Source: Pelodera strongyloides
Lineage: Eukaryota > Nematoda > Chromadorea > Rhabditida > Rhabditidae
Assembly (NCBI GenBank): GCA_036852015.1
Contig: JAANDG010000155.1
Coordinates: 186,001 to 250,000, forward strand
Reading direction: 5' to 3'
Length of the DNA stretch: 64,000 nt
The position numbers and the translations under genes were made by a program. The notes beneath the pieces are model-generated. The model worked only from the letters and a program-made list of their open reading frames with translations, did no database searches and was not told the origin of the DNA. How positions within the stretch are numbered: position 1 is the first letter of the stretch; every line of letters starts with the position of its first letter. Positions 1 to 12,252 of this stretch are shown piece after piece.

Positions 1-481
1 TCTTTTCGAGATGGATGGCACTTTCGCGAATTCTCGCGTGCGAAAGTGCGAGATAAATACTCTATCAAAAATGAATCCTCGCGAGTGCTGTGTAGTACTT
101 ATGGGTTCTGTGGCGCCGCGCCGCCTTAACGTTTCAACGCCATACTTCAGCCACACATTTTTTGTTTAGATGTTGAGTACTTTCTTGAAGTTCATTCCGA
201 ATGATATGCGTGCGGATTGCGAGTTCCCGTGAGTTTTCGCGTATGTCTACTTCTACTTCAAGTTACATTTTTAAACCACTTAAAAGAGTATAGCTGAATT
301 ATATGGTTGACTTATGTTATGCATTTCATGTTCAGATTCCATTGTTGCGGTTGCCAACCAGATGAGTTGTGAAATCAAAACTTCGGATTTGTTTACGGTT
401 TGTTGTTAATTATTTGGTTGTAATTACAATTGCCCTCGAATTCGTGTATCACATTTATGTACCTAATCTATAGTATTTCAG

Positions 482-1439
482 CTCCGTTATGTTCTATGCT
501 TTTGAACTTGGACGGCTCTATCTTCATTCGACAACGCCCGTGAAGCTTCTATGTACAAGCAGGATCGGAAGTTTATCCTCGCATACCGTACCTCCGTACC
601 TGCCACCCGGCTACATCTTAGGAGTTACTCATTTGTGTAAGTGTTATGATATTGTTATTTTATATTCTTCAGTATACTAGTTTGGTTTTCTTCTGCACGA
701 ATCATGTAGCTGTCTGCCACAATATACTACTGTTTTTAGTAAATCGTGGTCGCAGCAGTCCCTTTATAAGTCACCGTGATGCGCTATATGCTGGATGTTA
801 TTGAAACCTTCACCTTCAAGACACATCCACTACTTCTCATTCAAATGTGCTCACATGTGTAAGCGTTTCGATCTTTTACTCTGTATATACATAACTGCAC
901 ATGTGCGTGTGGTTTCTTATTTATTTAGTGGTTTATGGGCTTGAGACTTGAGTTAGTTTCCTATTTTAGTCTTCACGCTGTTATTAGTGTTATTTGTTAC
1001 CAGACGGCTATCGCCGCCGCCTGCGACTATTCAGGAGGTCCTACTAAAATGACCATACAGCGGAACGTCTCCGTCTGGAACGTATTTTCCAAGTTTATGT
1101 AATAAAATTCAATTGCGCTTATTTTGAAGAGTTGCGAAAAAAGGGACTACTTATACCAAACGCCCGAAACGTAGAATTCCGTTCGTTCACACAAACAAAA
1201 AGTAAACTCCTCATTTTATAGTAAGATTTGCTTTCTTATGAGTCTCACAAACGATTAGCTTGTTTAGTTAGCTGTTTTTCTGTCATACCAATCTCGCTTT
1301 TTATTCCAGATCGATACATTCGGGCAATCGGATGCATTTCTACTGCATGATCAGAGCCTCGGTGGACGTCATGACGAACTTCCTCTGGGAATCAAGAATG
1401 GTTACTGCATCACTTTCGCTTGGAAGTCTTAGCGGTTAG
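482..1439 (+). CDS. possible 3' exons of an unrecognised gene
   Basis: I do not recognise this gene. Three stretches are open and flanked by plausible splice sites. The first is 482-636, with acceptor ATTTCAG and donor GTAAGT, and contains VPPYLPPGYILG. The second is 1004-1098, with acceptor TACCAG and donor GTAATA, and contains DYSGGPTKM. The third begins at 1310 after TTCCAG. The last one is open in two frames. One ends at 1432 and reads LPLGIKNGYCITFAWKS at its C-terminus; the other ends at 1439 and is the one in phase with the 1004-1098 exon. The first exon does not join the second in phase, so at least one exon is missing or wrong. A start-like ATG follows TTTGTTTAG at 170-172 but could not be chained in frame. 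The coding case rests only on open frames and splice sites. Confidence 0.25.
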
Positions 1440-4400
1440 ATTTATTGTGCAATAAGCAAGTTCATTTGTAAAGTATATAGTACTGGGTACTGGCCACAAT
1501 ATTCTATTCTATGTATAGAAACTGTTTTGTTTGTATATTCTTTAGATTATTGTCTTTACTTACTTGTGTTTATTATACTTTAAACTATTAGAAATATTTT
1601 CAAAATTGATCCCTTCCTGACTAGATGTAGAGTAGATAGAATCTTCGAGCTGACAATGAGCACGACTCCCTTATGTTAAGGTTGTATCTTTCGGCATCTT
1701 CAGGACTATGCTACTTTGTCATTTTATTCGGAATACGAAGTAAATTTACACCAACAAGAAATTCAAAATTCAACTAACTATTTTACATCTAGTCAGGGAG
1801 GGATCAATTTTGAAGTATTCGATGCTTTTTATCTCATATTTAACATTTATTCTCACATTCCCCTAATTTTTTGCGTTAGTATACTAGCCTTGTTGTTAGT
1901 AGTAGCTGTTAGGTGTACCTTTCTTAGACTTTTTTAACTGATTGTATTATATCCCATATGGATATCAAGTTTAGTGTCTGAATTCTTCTATGTTGTATTT
2001 ATTCGCATGTTTCTCTGCATTTATTGCACTATGTTCATACTGCTGTGAATAGTTTTAATAGGTTTATCGTATTAATTGTGTTTTCGATTGCGTTTATTTC
2101 TAATAAATTATTATTATTTTCGGTAGTTATTGTATTGAGTTACAGTAGGATGTGTCGGGGGGGGGGTGAAAACTGCAAAGATAAGATGTTTTATTCGGCA
2201 GCGAAGCTACCGTAGTTTGGTGATTGCGTGTCGCGTTGCTTGTCAAAATTGTACCATTTTCGTACCGGTCTTCGACCAGTCTAGCCCCAATTTTAAACGG
2301 GACAAACCGTGGTTTTTAACCCGGCTAATTTGGTATTAAACCGGTACTAAATTGGTACTCGCGACCTTCTGTGTGGTAGACAACGTACGACCGCATCCGA
2401 AATGACCAAGTTTTTGGCGGGAACGGGATTATTTGAAATTTGGTGAAATCGCAAAAAGTCAATTTTAGCCCTAAGTTTGATGAATATTTAAACAGGTTAA
2501 ATCGGCATGAATCGATTTGAAATTTCTTACCAGGATGCTTCCAACTGTTTTGAACATATTACAAATAGTCAGCACCTAACATCTCTTTGTAGTTTTCGAG
2601 AAAAATTTCCGGAAGTTTATTTTTCCTTGCCACGCTCGAAATGACACCAAATTTTGAATAATTTTCCTGGGGCCAATTCTTCACGGATCAACTTCACACT
2701 TCTTACCAGGATGCTTCCAAGTGTTTTGAACATATTATTAATAGTCAGCACCTAAAAACTCCTTGTAGTTTTCGAGAAAAATTTCCGGAAGTTTATTTTT
2801 CCTTGTATCCATGTGGCCGTCGACCGAGTGTTGGCAAATTTTGAGGGTTTTCTGACATCAATGCTTCTCGAAACCGTTTAAAATTTGTAAGCGTTATCCG
2901 GACAGCCCTTTTTGACACATTAGAAATAATAAAACCATAATAATATATTTTGGTTCTCAGAGAACATCAATAATCGGTATTTTTGTCTGTTTTCTACGAA
3001 TTTCGCTACAAATTAAGCTTATTATTTAAATTACACCCATAAAATCGAGCCCACATTACTACTTTGTAACAAATATTAGTCTATTTAACTGTATTGGGGT
3101 TAATTCGGTACTATTACGCATAAATAAACCAAATCAGTTACATACAGACAAAAATGGGGAGGCGCCCACTCTTCGGGCGGCTTATGTACCATGTCAAACC
3201 GCGCGGCGTATGCAGCATGCGCTAACTCAAATGTGCAAGGGACGGTTGTTAAAGGGTTTTTTTCCGTGGATAACTGCATAAATGAATATAAATAACATGC
3301 GTATTTCAATATCCATTGCTCCATGTGGAAAAGTAAAGATTTTTTATGACTTAAGTTCCTGAATTCACATACTCTATTACCGTATTACACTTTAGATAGA
3401 GTATAATTCTTCACAGCTACATAATTTCGGATTTATCCTGCTGTGGATAGCCGCATGCATCTCTGTCGAAAATTGCAGTAAATTTTACGTAGTGGGTACA
3501 GAGGTCTCTGCCTAATAACTGACCAAAGTTCGACTCTTGGCGGAATGGTCATAGGACGACGGTTATCTGTTTTTCGTTAGCCATCCCATTTGGTGAACAG
3601 TTGGGGACTTTGCGACGAAGAAGCTTCCTCGAAATCCGCCGTGGACTGGTTACCAAATGTTCACCGAATGGTCACCAAGCTACGTTACATGCAACATACA
3701 GTGCCTCCTAGTCTAGTGCCTAGACATAGTGTGAGAGGTTATTAGTACCTAAGTACCTATGCGTATGCAGTAGCATTCAATCAGTTCGTGGAGACAAAGT
3801 AGAGTGGCCATATTTACTTAGCATACCTGCAAGTTATATTGTGGAATTACCGTCCCACTTAAGGTAAAGATAGGCGTCCCAAGAGACCCAAGGGCCCAGC
3901 CCAAGAGAATGCCAACCGAAAAGTATAGCTATCCCTTCCCATGGTTCTAATAACAGCGAGAAACTGCTGATGCCAGCTTTATCAGACTGTCGTCAGACAC
4001 ATGGAGGACAGTCGGGAGACCAATATTTTAGATTTCCATGGGACGATTGGCCCTTCCATTGACGCCTAAATGCTCTGGGATGCCTAGACTGTAGATTTCC
4101 ATGAGAAGATAGTTCTACTACAGAGCCGAGGAGTACCCGGAACGATGGTCAAACATTGTGTTATTCTGTCCGTCATAATCCAAAGCCCTGCTCCAACCTA
4201 ACTCACATATACTTATTACGAGCAACAATTTTGTATGACTAAAATAAAGTACCATTTCGATCATGTGTTATTTTCAGTTGCACGCGAAGGTATTGCCTTA
4301 GAATCACTCAGTAGTGATTTAGAATAACATCACATCATGGTCTTAAACTCCACTGCTGTCAAATTTGACGATTTTAAACACACAGAACACTGTAAACGTA

Positions 4401-5174
4401 TTTTACACTCTTTTATTGAAGCTTTTAAAATTAATAGTGCACGGCTAAATCACATATAATCAACTACAGTATACTGACTTTTAGGGGGTTGGACGCTAAA
4501 ATGGGCAAAAAATAGTGCGTTTATTACTCTTTTGCGGTGACGCACGGTTGCCGACTCCACCCCCTCTATTCCGACCAACTACCAACTGTGGCGATAGCGA
4601 TTCGTTCGTTGAACATGCGGTCAACGAACGTAATGGCCCAAAGTGTTTTCTTCAAAACCGCAGAAATGTGCCGCTAAGGCTTTTCGAAAAAGTGGAATGT
4701 TCCTGGAGGTTGAGAAATAGTCCAGAAAGAAAAAATGTGTTGTAGAATAGTTGGATTTCCGGAATTACGGTGATTATTCTTTGACAAATAAAGATACGGG
4801 CGAGACCCTCTCAACTCAAAGAAATGACGAGTTACCTTATCTGCGATAATAATAAAGTATGCATAAATTACATAATAAATAAATAAAAAGTTTAAATGTT
4901 TTTTTTTGTGAATTATATCCATAAAAAATCGAAATAATTAAAAAGGTGGAGTCAAATTTTGTGCGTTCGTTGCCTTTTGTGATCGTTGCCTCGAAAGTGG
5001 CGTGCTGCAATGGCAAATAATGGGGTTTCCCGAAAATTCCGTGTGATTCGCTGTCAATACTATCAATACTACCCTATTTCTGCACGAAACATGCATACAT
5101 AATGTGAAAAATGAAGAAAATGTTGCTGGGTAGTTCCAAGTTCAATATCCTGTAAATTTTCACCATACTCGCGT
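1433..5174. other. gene-free stretch with repeats
   Basis: I see no exon chain that I can support here. The stretch holds small random open frames, a tandem duplication near 2.5-2.8 kb, and one copy (about 3540-3670) of a dispersed repeat carrying the motif GGTCACCAAATGG. Base composition is AT-rich like the introns elsewhere. Confidence 0.5.
2524..2808. repeat. two-copy tandem duplication, period 176 bp
   Basis: The sequence starting TTCTTACCAGGATGCTTCC recurs at 2524 and 2700. About 105 bp is nearly identical in each copy, including TTCGAGAAAAATTTCCGGAA and the end TTATTTTTCCTTG. The copies differ by several substitutions, so the duplication is not recent. Confidence 0.85.
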
Positions 5175-5932
5175 TGTGTACCGTGAATCACCCTCTTCTA
5201 TCACAACAATTTTTAATCCTCTCGCCTTATTACGCTATTTCCTCTTGTTACGCTACCTGGGATACCGTTGCCCACCGCTGCAGTATGAGTTGATTTATAA
5301 ATGTGAGGTAGCCCATATAAATAAAAAAATTAACGCCACAAGAGCGTGCACGTTTATTCTTCGAGGGTAGATCAATACATTGTTCAAAACTTATGACTTG
5401 ATCGCAGAGGTCCTGAGCATTTAGGCGACGAGGAGGGATCACCCATGATTCCACGCCGGACCTCTGCGATCAAAATCATTCATTCCCATCAAATTTACTC
5501 TAAAAACACGGTTTCAATTTTGTTTTAACCAAACATATAATAAAAAACTCTTGACAACCGTCAGAAAGTGGTGATCGCGGGGAAATAGAAGTTGACTAAG
5601 CGAGTTCCCCTGTCTCTCACCTGAACAGTAGATCGATTAGAGTCTTCAATTTGTTAAGCGACGAACAGTGCCATTTAAAGGGATGGGGCCACTTGCAATT
5701 AACCTTTTTGAATAGTTGGCATAGCTATGCTATAGCCGATACTTGTCACAATACAGTAAATTAAATTAAGTTATCTTTGCTCCCCGTGGCAGGAGCACGT
5801 TCAGCAGCTGCGCTACCTCACATTTATAAATCAACTCATACCGTAGCGGGTAGCGTAACAGAAGGAAATAGCGTGATAAGGCGAGAGGATTAAAGATTGT
5901 TGTGTTAGAAGAGGGTGACGCACGCTCTAAGT
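5175..5932. mobile_element. long inverted-repeat element (MITE-like)
   Basis: The arm at about 5185-5312 is repeated in reverse orientation at about 5811-5922. Both arms contain AATCCTCTCGCCTTAT, a segment close to ATTACGCTATTTCC, and GAGTTGATTTATAAATGTGA when read on matching strands. The arms are around 110-125 bp and enclose about 500 bp with no transposase frame. The arrangement is that of a non-autonomous DNA transposon; exact ends and target duplication are uncertain. Confidence 0.65.
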
Positions 5933-6257
5933 CAAGAGATAGGTACCAGCGCATTACTTAGCCGTTGGCGAGCTCCTATGTATGCACAGTTTTGTTAACG
6001 TCGGTGGAATATTACTTTGTAATTTGTAGTATTGCGTAGGCTCCAGCATTAGTTGTTGTTTCGAGGCAAATAGTGCTCCAAATGGGCAGTTGTTATTGAG
6101 TACAGAATATCCATGCGAGATTACACCTACAGATCATACATCTTTAAAATGTTCAAACTACAAACTACAATCACAGTTGCAATATAATTTCAGATTTTAT
6201 TGCACCATCGCATCGCATTCACACGTGTGGTGAAGCTTTCATAAAGAAGCTTAAGAC

Positions 6258-8586
6258 ATGGACTCCTCATCCAATAACACACGTCACCGTAAGAAAGGAG
6301 GCGACGATGGAAAAGATTCACAAGACAAAGAGGCATGTTTTTGTACTACTTGTTTATTTTAACTGTTTTTTCGGACAAAGTAACATACAGTACCATTGTA
6401 TCATAAACACTAGCATTGAAAAAAAATGGATAAATAAATATTATCATTGCAGACGTCTTCATCTTCAGCACAAGACGAGGAACCTGGTGGCAATAAATTG
6501 CCAAATCTTTACAGTCGTTTTGTGGAGAGCTTTGAGAGCGCCCTTTCAAGTGTGACTGGTATGGCGTGTTTTCCATAATCGTAGAAATAGTGCAGCGCAA
6601 GCCTTTAGTGCGAAGTTCATTTTTATGTGGCCGTACAGTAATAATGAACAACAAAGGCCACTCAAAGGATTGTAGGCGTTAGAGTGCGTTTGCAATTTGG
6701 GCTCAACTTTTAAATTCAGTAGCACTTTTGAAAACGACGAGCTCCTACCACATCGTTGTCATAATGTACACATTACATAGTCTTGCATTTAGATGCTCGT
6801 GTTTGTTCGCCTCGGATACTTCCCACACTGTCCATCGAAGGCGTTAGCCAGTACATTAAGGAGAAACGTCCGTCAAACATTATTGTGATGACTGGTGCCG
6901 GTATTTCTACATCAGCTGGTGTCCCCGATTTCCGTTCACCGGGTAATTTATGATTCTCAGTTGCATCGCTTCATTCCTGGAGCGTTAATAATTAATACTT
7001 TTTTGTGCAATGTATCCTATTATTTTGATACATAGTACATTTCAGGTTCTGGGCTGTACGATAATCTACAGAAGTACAAGCTGAAGGACCCTCAGGATAT
7101 CTTTACAATCGATTTTTTTAAGAAAACGCCAGAACCTTTTTTCCAGCTGGCTAAGGAACTCTTTCCGGAAGATATTAAGGTGTTTCCTTTCTAGTTTACA
7201 ATCAGTTCTGACCTGAGAGACCATATGAGGTGAGGTGGCCAATAGCGAACTTTTACAATGTTCAAAACAAGATAATGAAACATAACTATTTACCGTTCAG
7301 CCGACAGCTTCCCACTACTTCGTCAAGCTACTACACCAGAAAGGGCTTCTGCGCCGGTGGTACACACAGGTAAGAATATGTGAAATGTATTTTTTAATCA
7401 CTGAGATTCTCCTAGATTTCATTTTAAATTAAACATCTTTTCAGAATATCGATTCGCTGGAGCATTTGACTGGAATTTCGGAGGATAAGGTAAGGTTTGT
7501 TCACGGTTACTGTATTGCAGCTACGTAACTGCAATCTTAATAATTCCAAATATTACACAAACATGTTTCAATCTCATCGGAGAACTATATCCATCCCTCT
7601 TCAGCTTGTTGCTGCACACGGTGACCATCATTCAAGCACTTGCCTAAAATGCAAAGCCAAATATGACCTGCAGTGGATTACTAGTGAGTTGCATGGCCTT
7701 CGAAAAACCCTGAGGATGGAACTCGAAAACCCCTGAGGAAGACTTTTCTAACATCATGTCCTTTACAGCTAAACTTCGAGACAAAGACACACTTGTTCCC
7801 CACTGCGAGAAAACGGATTGCGATGGCGTTGTCAAACCCGATATCGTTTTCTTCGGAGAAAACTTGCCGAAACGATTCTTCGAATGTGCTATCCAAGTTT
7901 GTGCCCAACTATTTGTACCTTTTTCTATTGATGAAGTTTTGCAGACAATAACGAATCACCAAATAACTTGTTTTATTTAGGATTTCCCCTCATGCGATCT
8001 TCTCATTATTATGGGGACATCCCTTATTGTTCAACCATTTGCATCAATGGTTGATGAGGTAAACGTTTTTCGCATACAATTGATACAATCATTCTAGAAC
8101 CTGCGTAGGTCCCGCCGGGTTAACTTACCCAATTGACCCACGTGTTCTTTTGGCTAGTTTCTTGAATACCCTGTTTCAGGTGGGATCCGAATGTCCACGG
8201 CTTCTGATAAACAGAGAAGCAGCTGGACAGGCCGGACCTCTACAAAAAATGATGGGCATTGGTGGTCTGTGCTACGGTCGGGACGGAAACAAGCGGTAAC
8301 TAAATACCAAAATAGAGTAGGCACGTGATGTTTAGGATTCCCGAGGTAATAGAACGACTCACTAACATATAGAACATACACTAACATATAGAAGCGGTAT
8401 TCGATTGCTCTCCCCGTATGAAAACTGGATCACCTAGTTGAAATTAAATCTTTCAGGGATGTATACTGGAAAGGTACTTGTGACGATGGTGTACGTCACT
8501 TAGCAGCTCTTCTAAACTGGGACGAAGAGTTAGACGCACTGATTGAAAAGGGACCTGTACCGCTGAAGAAAGTGCCCGTAACGTAA
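6258..8586 (+). CDS. SIRT2-type NAD-dependent protein deacetylase (sirtuin)
   Basis: Class I sirtuin that removes acyl groups from lysines using NAD+, 369 aa from 11 exons: 6258-6332, 6453-6558, 6793-6942, 7046-7179, 7301-7369, 7445-7489, 7605-7683, 7769-7896, 7981-8058, 8180-8295, 8457-8586. The NAD-binding [15 protein letters not shown] is at about residues 95-110, followed by GLYDNL. YTQNID is at 176-181, the catalytic His in AAHG at 198, KPDIVFFGE at 242-250 and [11 protein letters not shown] at 274-284. Four zinc cysteines are seen in a C-x2-C (206, 209) and C-x4-C (232, 237) pattern. The length and the compact core resemble human SIRT2 (389 aa) rather than the much longer SIRT1. There is no mitochondrial-looking leader, so cytosolic or nuclear action is inferred. 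Intron 1 begins with GC. An acceptor AATTTCAG lies 65 bp upstream of the ATG. Confidence 0.93.
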
Positions 8587-8639
8587 AAACAACATCTCCA
8601 CACCACACTAACCTCATACATACTGTACTAACAATCATT

Positions 8640-8645
8640 AATAAA
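8640..8645 (+). terminator. poly(A) signal of the sirtuin gene
   Basis: A canonical AATAAA lies 54 bp after the sirtuin stop codon. It is the first such hexamer downstream, in an AT-rich context. Assignment is by position only. Confidence 0.6.
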
Positions 8646-8992
8646 TATTTTATTAAAGGGTCAGGTCACACATATCACAATCGCAGGAGTGGGAAGGTAG
8701 GTCGTTTAGCTTAAGTATAAAAGAGTTGAAATAATGGCAAACGATCGCATCAGTTTCCAGTGAGTAAAGCAGAACATAACAATCAACAAGTATACACATG
8801 CTTCTTATTGTGCAGGGGGATCCTGTGGAGGGGTTGGGCCCGAACCTAAAGAATATTGTATGAGGGAAATTTTAGACCGTTGTCCAGACACAAAGCAAGC
8901 TAGACGCTAGCTCACATCCAAGATTTACATGACTCGCGACAAGCACCCCGGTAAATTTATCATCAGAACCTCAGAAGTTACCTCAGAAGACG

Positions 8993-9110
8993 CCAGAGGC
9001 CAGCCATATTCACCACTCAATTCCTCGTCTTTTTATCCGCATGTCTAATGTTAGAAACCTAGTTTCTGTCCCCAGGAAATATTTCCGCGAGGGAAACGGA
9101 GTCGGCCTTT
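8993..9110. mobile_element. MITE copy of the TATTCACCAC family overlapping the SGT 3' end
   Basis: This segment aligns with the element at 40284-40412. Shared stretches are CATATTCACCACTCAATTCC-like termini, CGTCTTTTT, TTAGAA, TTTCTGTnCCCAG and CGAGGGAA. It lacks a clear matching right terminus, so it may be truncated. It overlaps the last codons of the minus-strand SGT model. Confidence 0.55.
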
Positions 9111-11969
9111 GGAAAGATGGAAAGTGACATACCGTCTCCGGGTCCTCCTTGATCCTGAAACCGTCTTCGCAGATCTTCAACAAACTGAGGATCCTGCTCT
9201 TGCATCTGACGCGCAAGCTGAAAAAACGAGCTCATCAGCGTGTTTTCATTATGCGAGTAGTCTCCGCCCCTCTCTCTATTTTGCTGTCCGCTATACCTTA
9301 CCTATACGTTATACTTTATTAATAAAGGGTTTGATAGTGGTCAGTGGTCCCCATTACTCTGAGGGGCCTGGTTATTGCACGCATTTTCTTTCGTTACGCT
9401 TGTCTTGCGATTTCGCAGCGAACCTTTGTACTAAATGACCAACGAGTAAGTAAATGCAATAAAAAGTTAGTCACAAACCTGTTGTCCAGCTTCGAATAGA
9501 TTTCCAGGTCCGCCAGAAGCCATCATCTGTCCCATCATATTTTGAATATTCGGATCAGTCATTAGAGTGTTGGCCAGGTTCATCATCTGTGGATTCGAGA
9601 ACATCGAAGCCATATCGAAACCTCCTGGACCTCCCGGTGCTCCTCCACCTGCACCGAACAAACCAGCAAGAGGGTTCTGAAATTGAAAGAATACGTGATA
9701 ATTATAATACTAGTAGTGGTGATAGAAGTAAAAAAAATGCTCTAAAAAGGTCAAAAAATCAATAATAGTAAAAAATATAGGATAGCTCCAAAAAGTTAAA
9801 AATCTAATGTTTCAGATAAAAAAAACTAACCGCAGCTGCATTTCCGAATCGTTCGCGTGTAGCTTGCTCCATCTCCTTAACCTGAACAAGATACGTATAA
9901 TGTTACGAATACATACTTAAGGGTGACATATCGAGATGAGCCTCTACACATACGATAAACAAACAAACTATCTGAAAGAGAATAATATGTACCTTGTCCT
10001 CTGCTATTTTAAGATTCGTCTTGTACGTTGCCTGATCAGGATCCAACTCTAGTGCCTTCTTGTATACTTCAACAGCTTGTTCATACCTGTTCTGGCATGA
10101 AAGTGCGAGCCTAAATAATCACATCAATTAGGAATCCTAGGTAAGCACAAGTAAATAAGTCACTAATTTACTATTGCCCAAATTGCGCGATGTACCACCT
10201 AGTTTGTCGTTAATGTTGGTTAATCAACACTTACGTCTATTGTCTCTAAACGACGCATCTGAATGCTAAACTTTGCAACTTTGCATACACTGGAGAACGC
10301 AGATTGTGGCGTTTCTGAACATGCTTACCCCATACGTCCATAGGCCTTGCTGTAGTTAGCATCCAAAGCGATAGCTGTTCGGCAATCTTGAATAGCAAGA
10401 TCATATTGTTCCAAACGGCAATATGCTGCAGCCCTAAAAAGTAGCATCCGAGTACTGACAAACAGAAAGACCGTAGGTATAAGTTGAATATTCTTTCAAA
10501 CAGGTCGCATAAGAAACAACTGATAAAGAAAATAGTTGAAATAATGATCGCGGTTACCCAGGATCTAAGCACTGTACACAACTACAAAAACAAATTTTCG
10601 AAAAAAGATAAATATGAAAATTAAACGCCTAGTCAGCCTACTAACCGAAATATGTAGGTTTGATAATCAGTACAAATAAACACATCAATTACGACAGTCT
10701 CAATCTCGTCAGGATCGTAGAAAAACTCATACTTCGCATTTTCTCTGCTACTCAATCTCGGAGTCCCGATCCCGAACCGAACAAGTCATTAGAAAGGCAC
10801 AATTATATGAATGCAAAACTCTAAAAACATACCGGTTACAGAAATATACGGGATCTCTGTTCAATTTAATAGCCTCGTTGTATTTTTGAATGGCGGCGTC
10901 AAATTGGTTGGCCTAAAACAATGCACATGAAACGAAACATGGAGTTTCTTTGTGGATCATGGCACACAGTAAAGTAACACTTCACTAAACTAAACTAAGA
11001 CGATACTCCTTATTACTCAAACATGAATATCTACCATTCATATGTACAAAAAGGCCCTAAATTGAACGAATCCGAGTTCCATATAAAGCTCATGTGTAAA
11101 TAGAAAAAAGCGCACATTAATGAATTATGGAAATGCGCCATATGCGGTTAATTTCACGAGGATAAGAGACATTGCGATCCTTTGCAAAAAATTCAAAGTG
11201 CAAAACCTACCTTCACAAGGTCATTTCCTTCTTCCTTCAACTGATTTGCTTGTGCAATCTCAGCCTCGGTAGGTTCGGCCAACTTTGTTTCACCCTGAAA
11301 ATAGTCAAAACTTAAATTCCCACTGCTGGGACTTATCAGACAACAGTTAGAGAAATTTTTGTTCGAAATATACTGTAATCTACCAACTGCTGTCAAACAC
11401 TCCAGGAAGAGAAAAACACTAATGGCCGATGCACATTCTCCGATCCTCCTAAGATAATAAATAATATTGATAATATTGTAAAAAAGAATAAATGTTCAAC
11501 TAACATCAGTTCCTAATCCTTCGGCAGCAGTGAAAATAGCCAGAAGTGGTTTGCTCGGTTGGAAAGCAAAATTAGCATCGGTTAATCCAAAAGCTCCCTC
11601 CAAACACTGCACGGCGACTAAACAGAATTATAACAGTGCTATCATAACACTTCCAACTAATAATTAAAAAAAGACGATATAATGCACTGTTCTTGTATTT
11701 TTCATGACATTCATTACGCATCCCACTTATGTATCAATAAATATTGTATTGTATAGTATTGCGCTCTTTTAATGAGCATAATAAATATTCAAATATTATC
11801 AAAACTCAGTATGTGTTAAATAAAGTAAAACCACACCTTCCAATCCTTCGACTTGGTCGTCTGTGCACTGGTTTTGGGAGACTTTTTGCCTGATGAATTG
11901 AATAAAGCTTACGACTAAATTCTTCTCATCAGATGAGCTAATGCCCTTTTGTACCTCAGGTTCGGCCAT
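9059..11969 (-). CDS. sgt-1: small glutamine-rich TPR co-chaperone (SGT)
   Basis: SGT/SGTA homologue, an Hsp70/Hsp90 co-chaperone that also serves tail-anchored protein targeting. It has 9 exons in minus-strand order: 11969-11837, 11617-11505, 11294-11211, 10912-10833, 10433-10329, 10110-9993, 9881-9831, 9676-9479, 9217-9059; 346 aa. The N-terminal dimerisation region is about residues 1-80 ([22 protein letters not shown]). Three TPRs follow at about 97-210, with [36 protein letters not shown] and KKALELDPD. The C-terminus is rich in Gly, Met and Asn/Gln ([23 protein letters not shown]). The order and length match C. elegans SGT-1 (about 337 aa). The extreme C-terminus, after about residue 324, is doubtful: a donor-like GTATGT at 9132-9127 could instead lead to another exon, and the tail as modelled runs into a repeat. 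The start ATG touches a TTTGTTTAG acceptor. Confidence 0.93.
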
Positions 11970-11979
11970 CTAAACAAAA
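11970..11979 (-). promoter_or_regulatory. probable spliced-leader trans-splice acceptor of SGT
   Basis: On the minus strand TTTTGTTTAG abuts the ATG of SGT with no intervening base. No upstream coding exon fits, so the acceptor is most simply the site where a spliced leader joins. This is inferred from nematode practice, not proven by sequence alone. Confidence 0.55.
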
Positions 11980-12252
11980 GATATATTTCAAGTTCACATA
12001 CGGTCTAATTCAATACCCTGCGCGAACGAAAGACAGAACACAAGAATGATAGCAATAAAACCGTGGTGCATCAAAATAGGCAAGATAATGACATAGGCAA
12101 AACCTTTCCATAATGCAAGCACACAAGTCTCCTGTGGGAAACAAATTACTTTATATAAAAAAGTCAAGTAATTATTATCCTTTACACTAAAAGTACTAAA
12201 ACAATACGATACATAATATAGTTCATCTTTCTTTCTACATCATCCATAGGGT

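Noticed and set aside
19..50. Short hairpin GCACTTTCGC / GCGAAAGTGC at the window edge
   Set aside because: The context is cut by the window start and it cannot be assigned to a repeat family or a regulatory role.
1716..1937. Open frame with a hydrophobic C-terminal half
   Set aside because: AT-rich DNA readily yields Leu/Phe/Val-rich frames; there is no splice chain, similarity or conserved motif.
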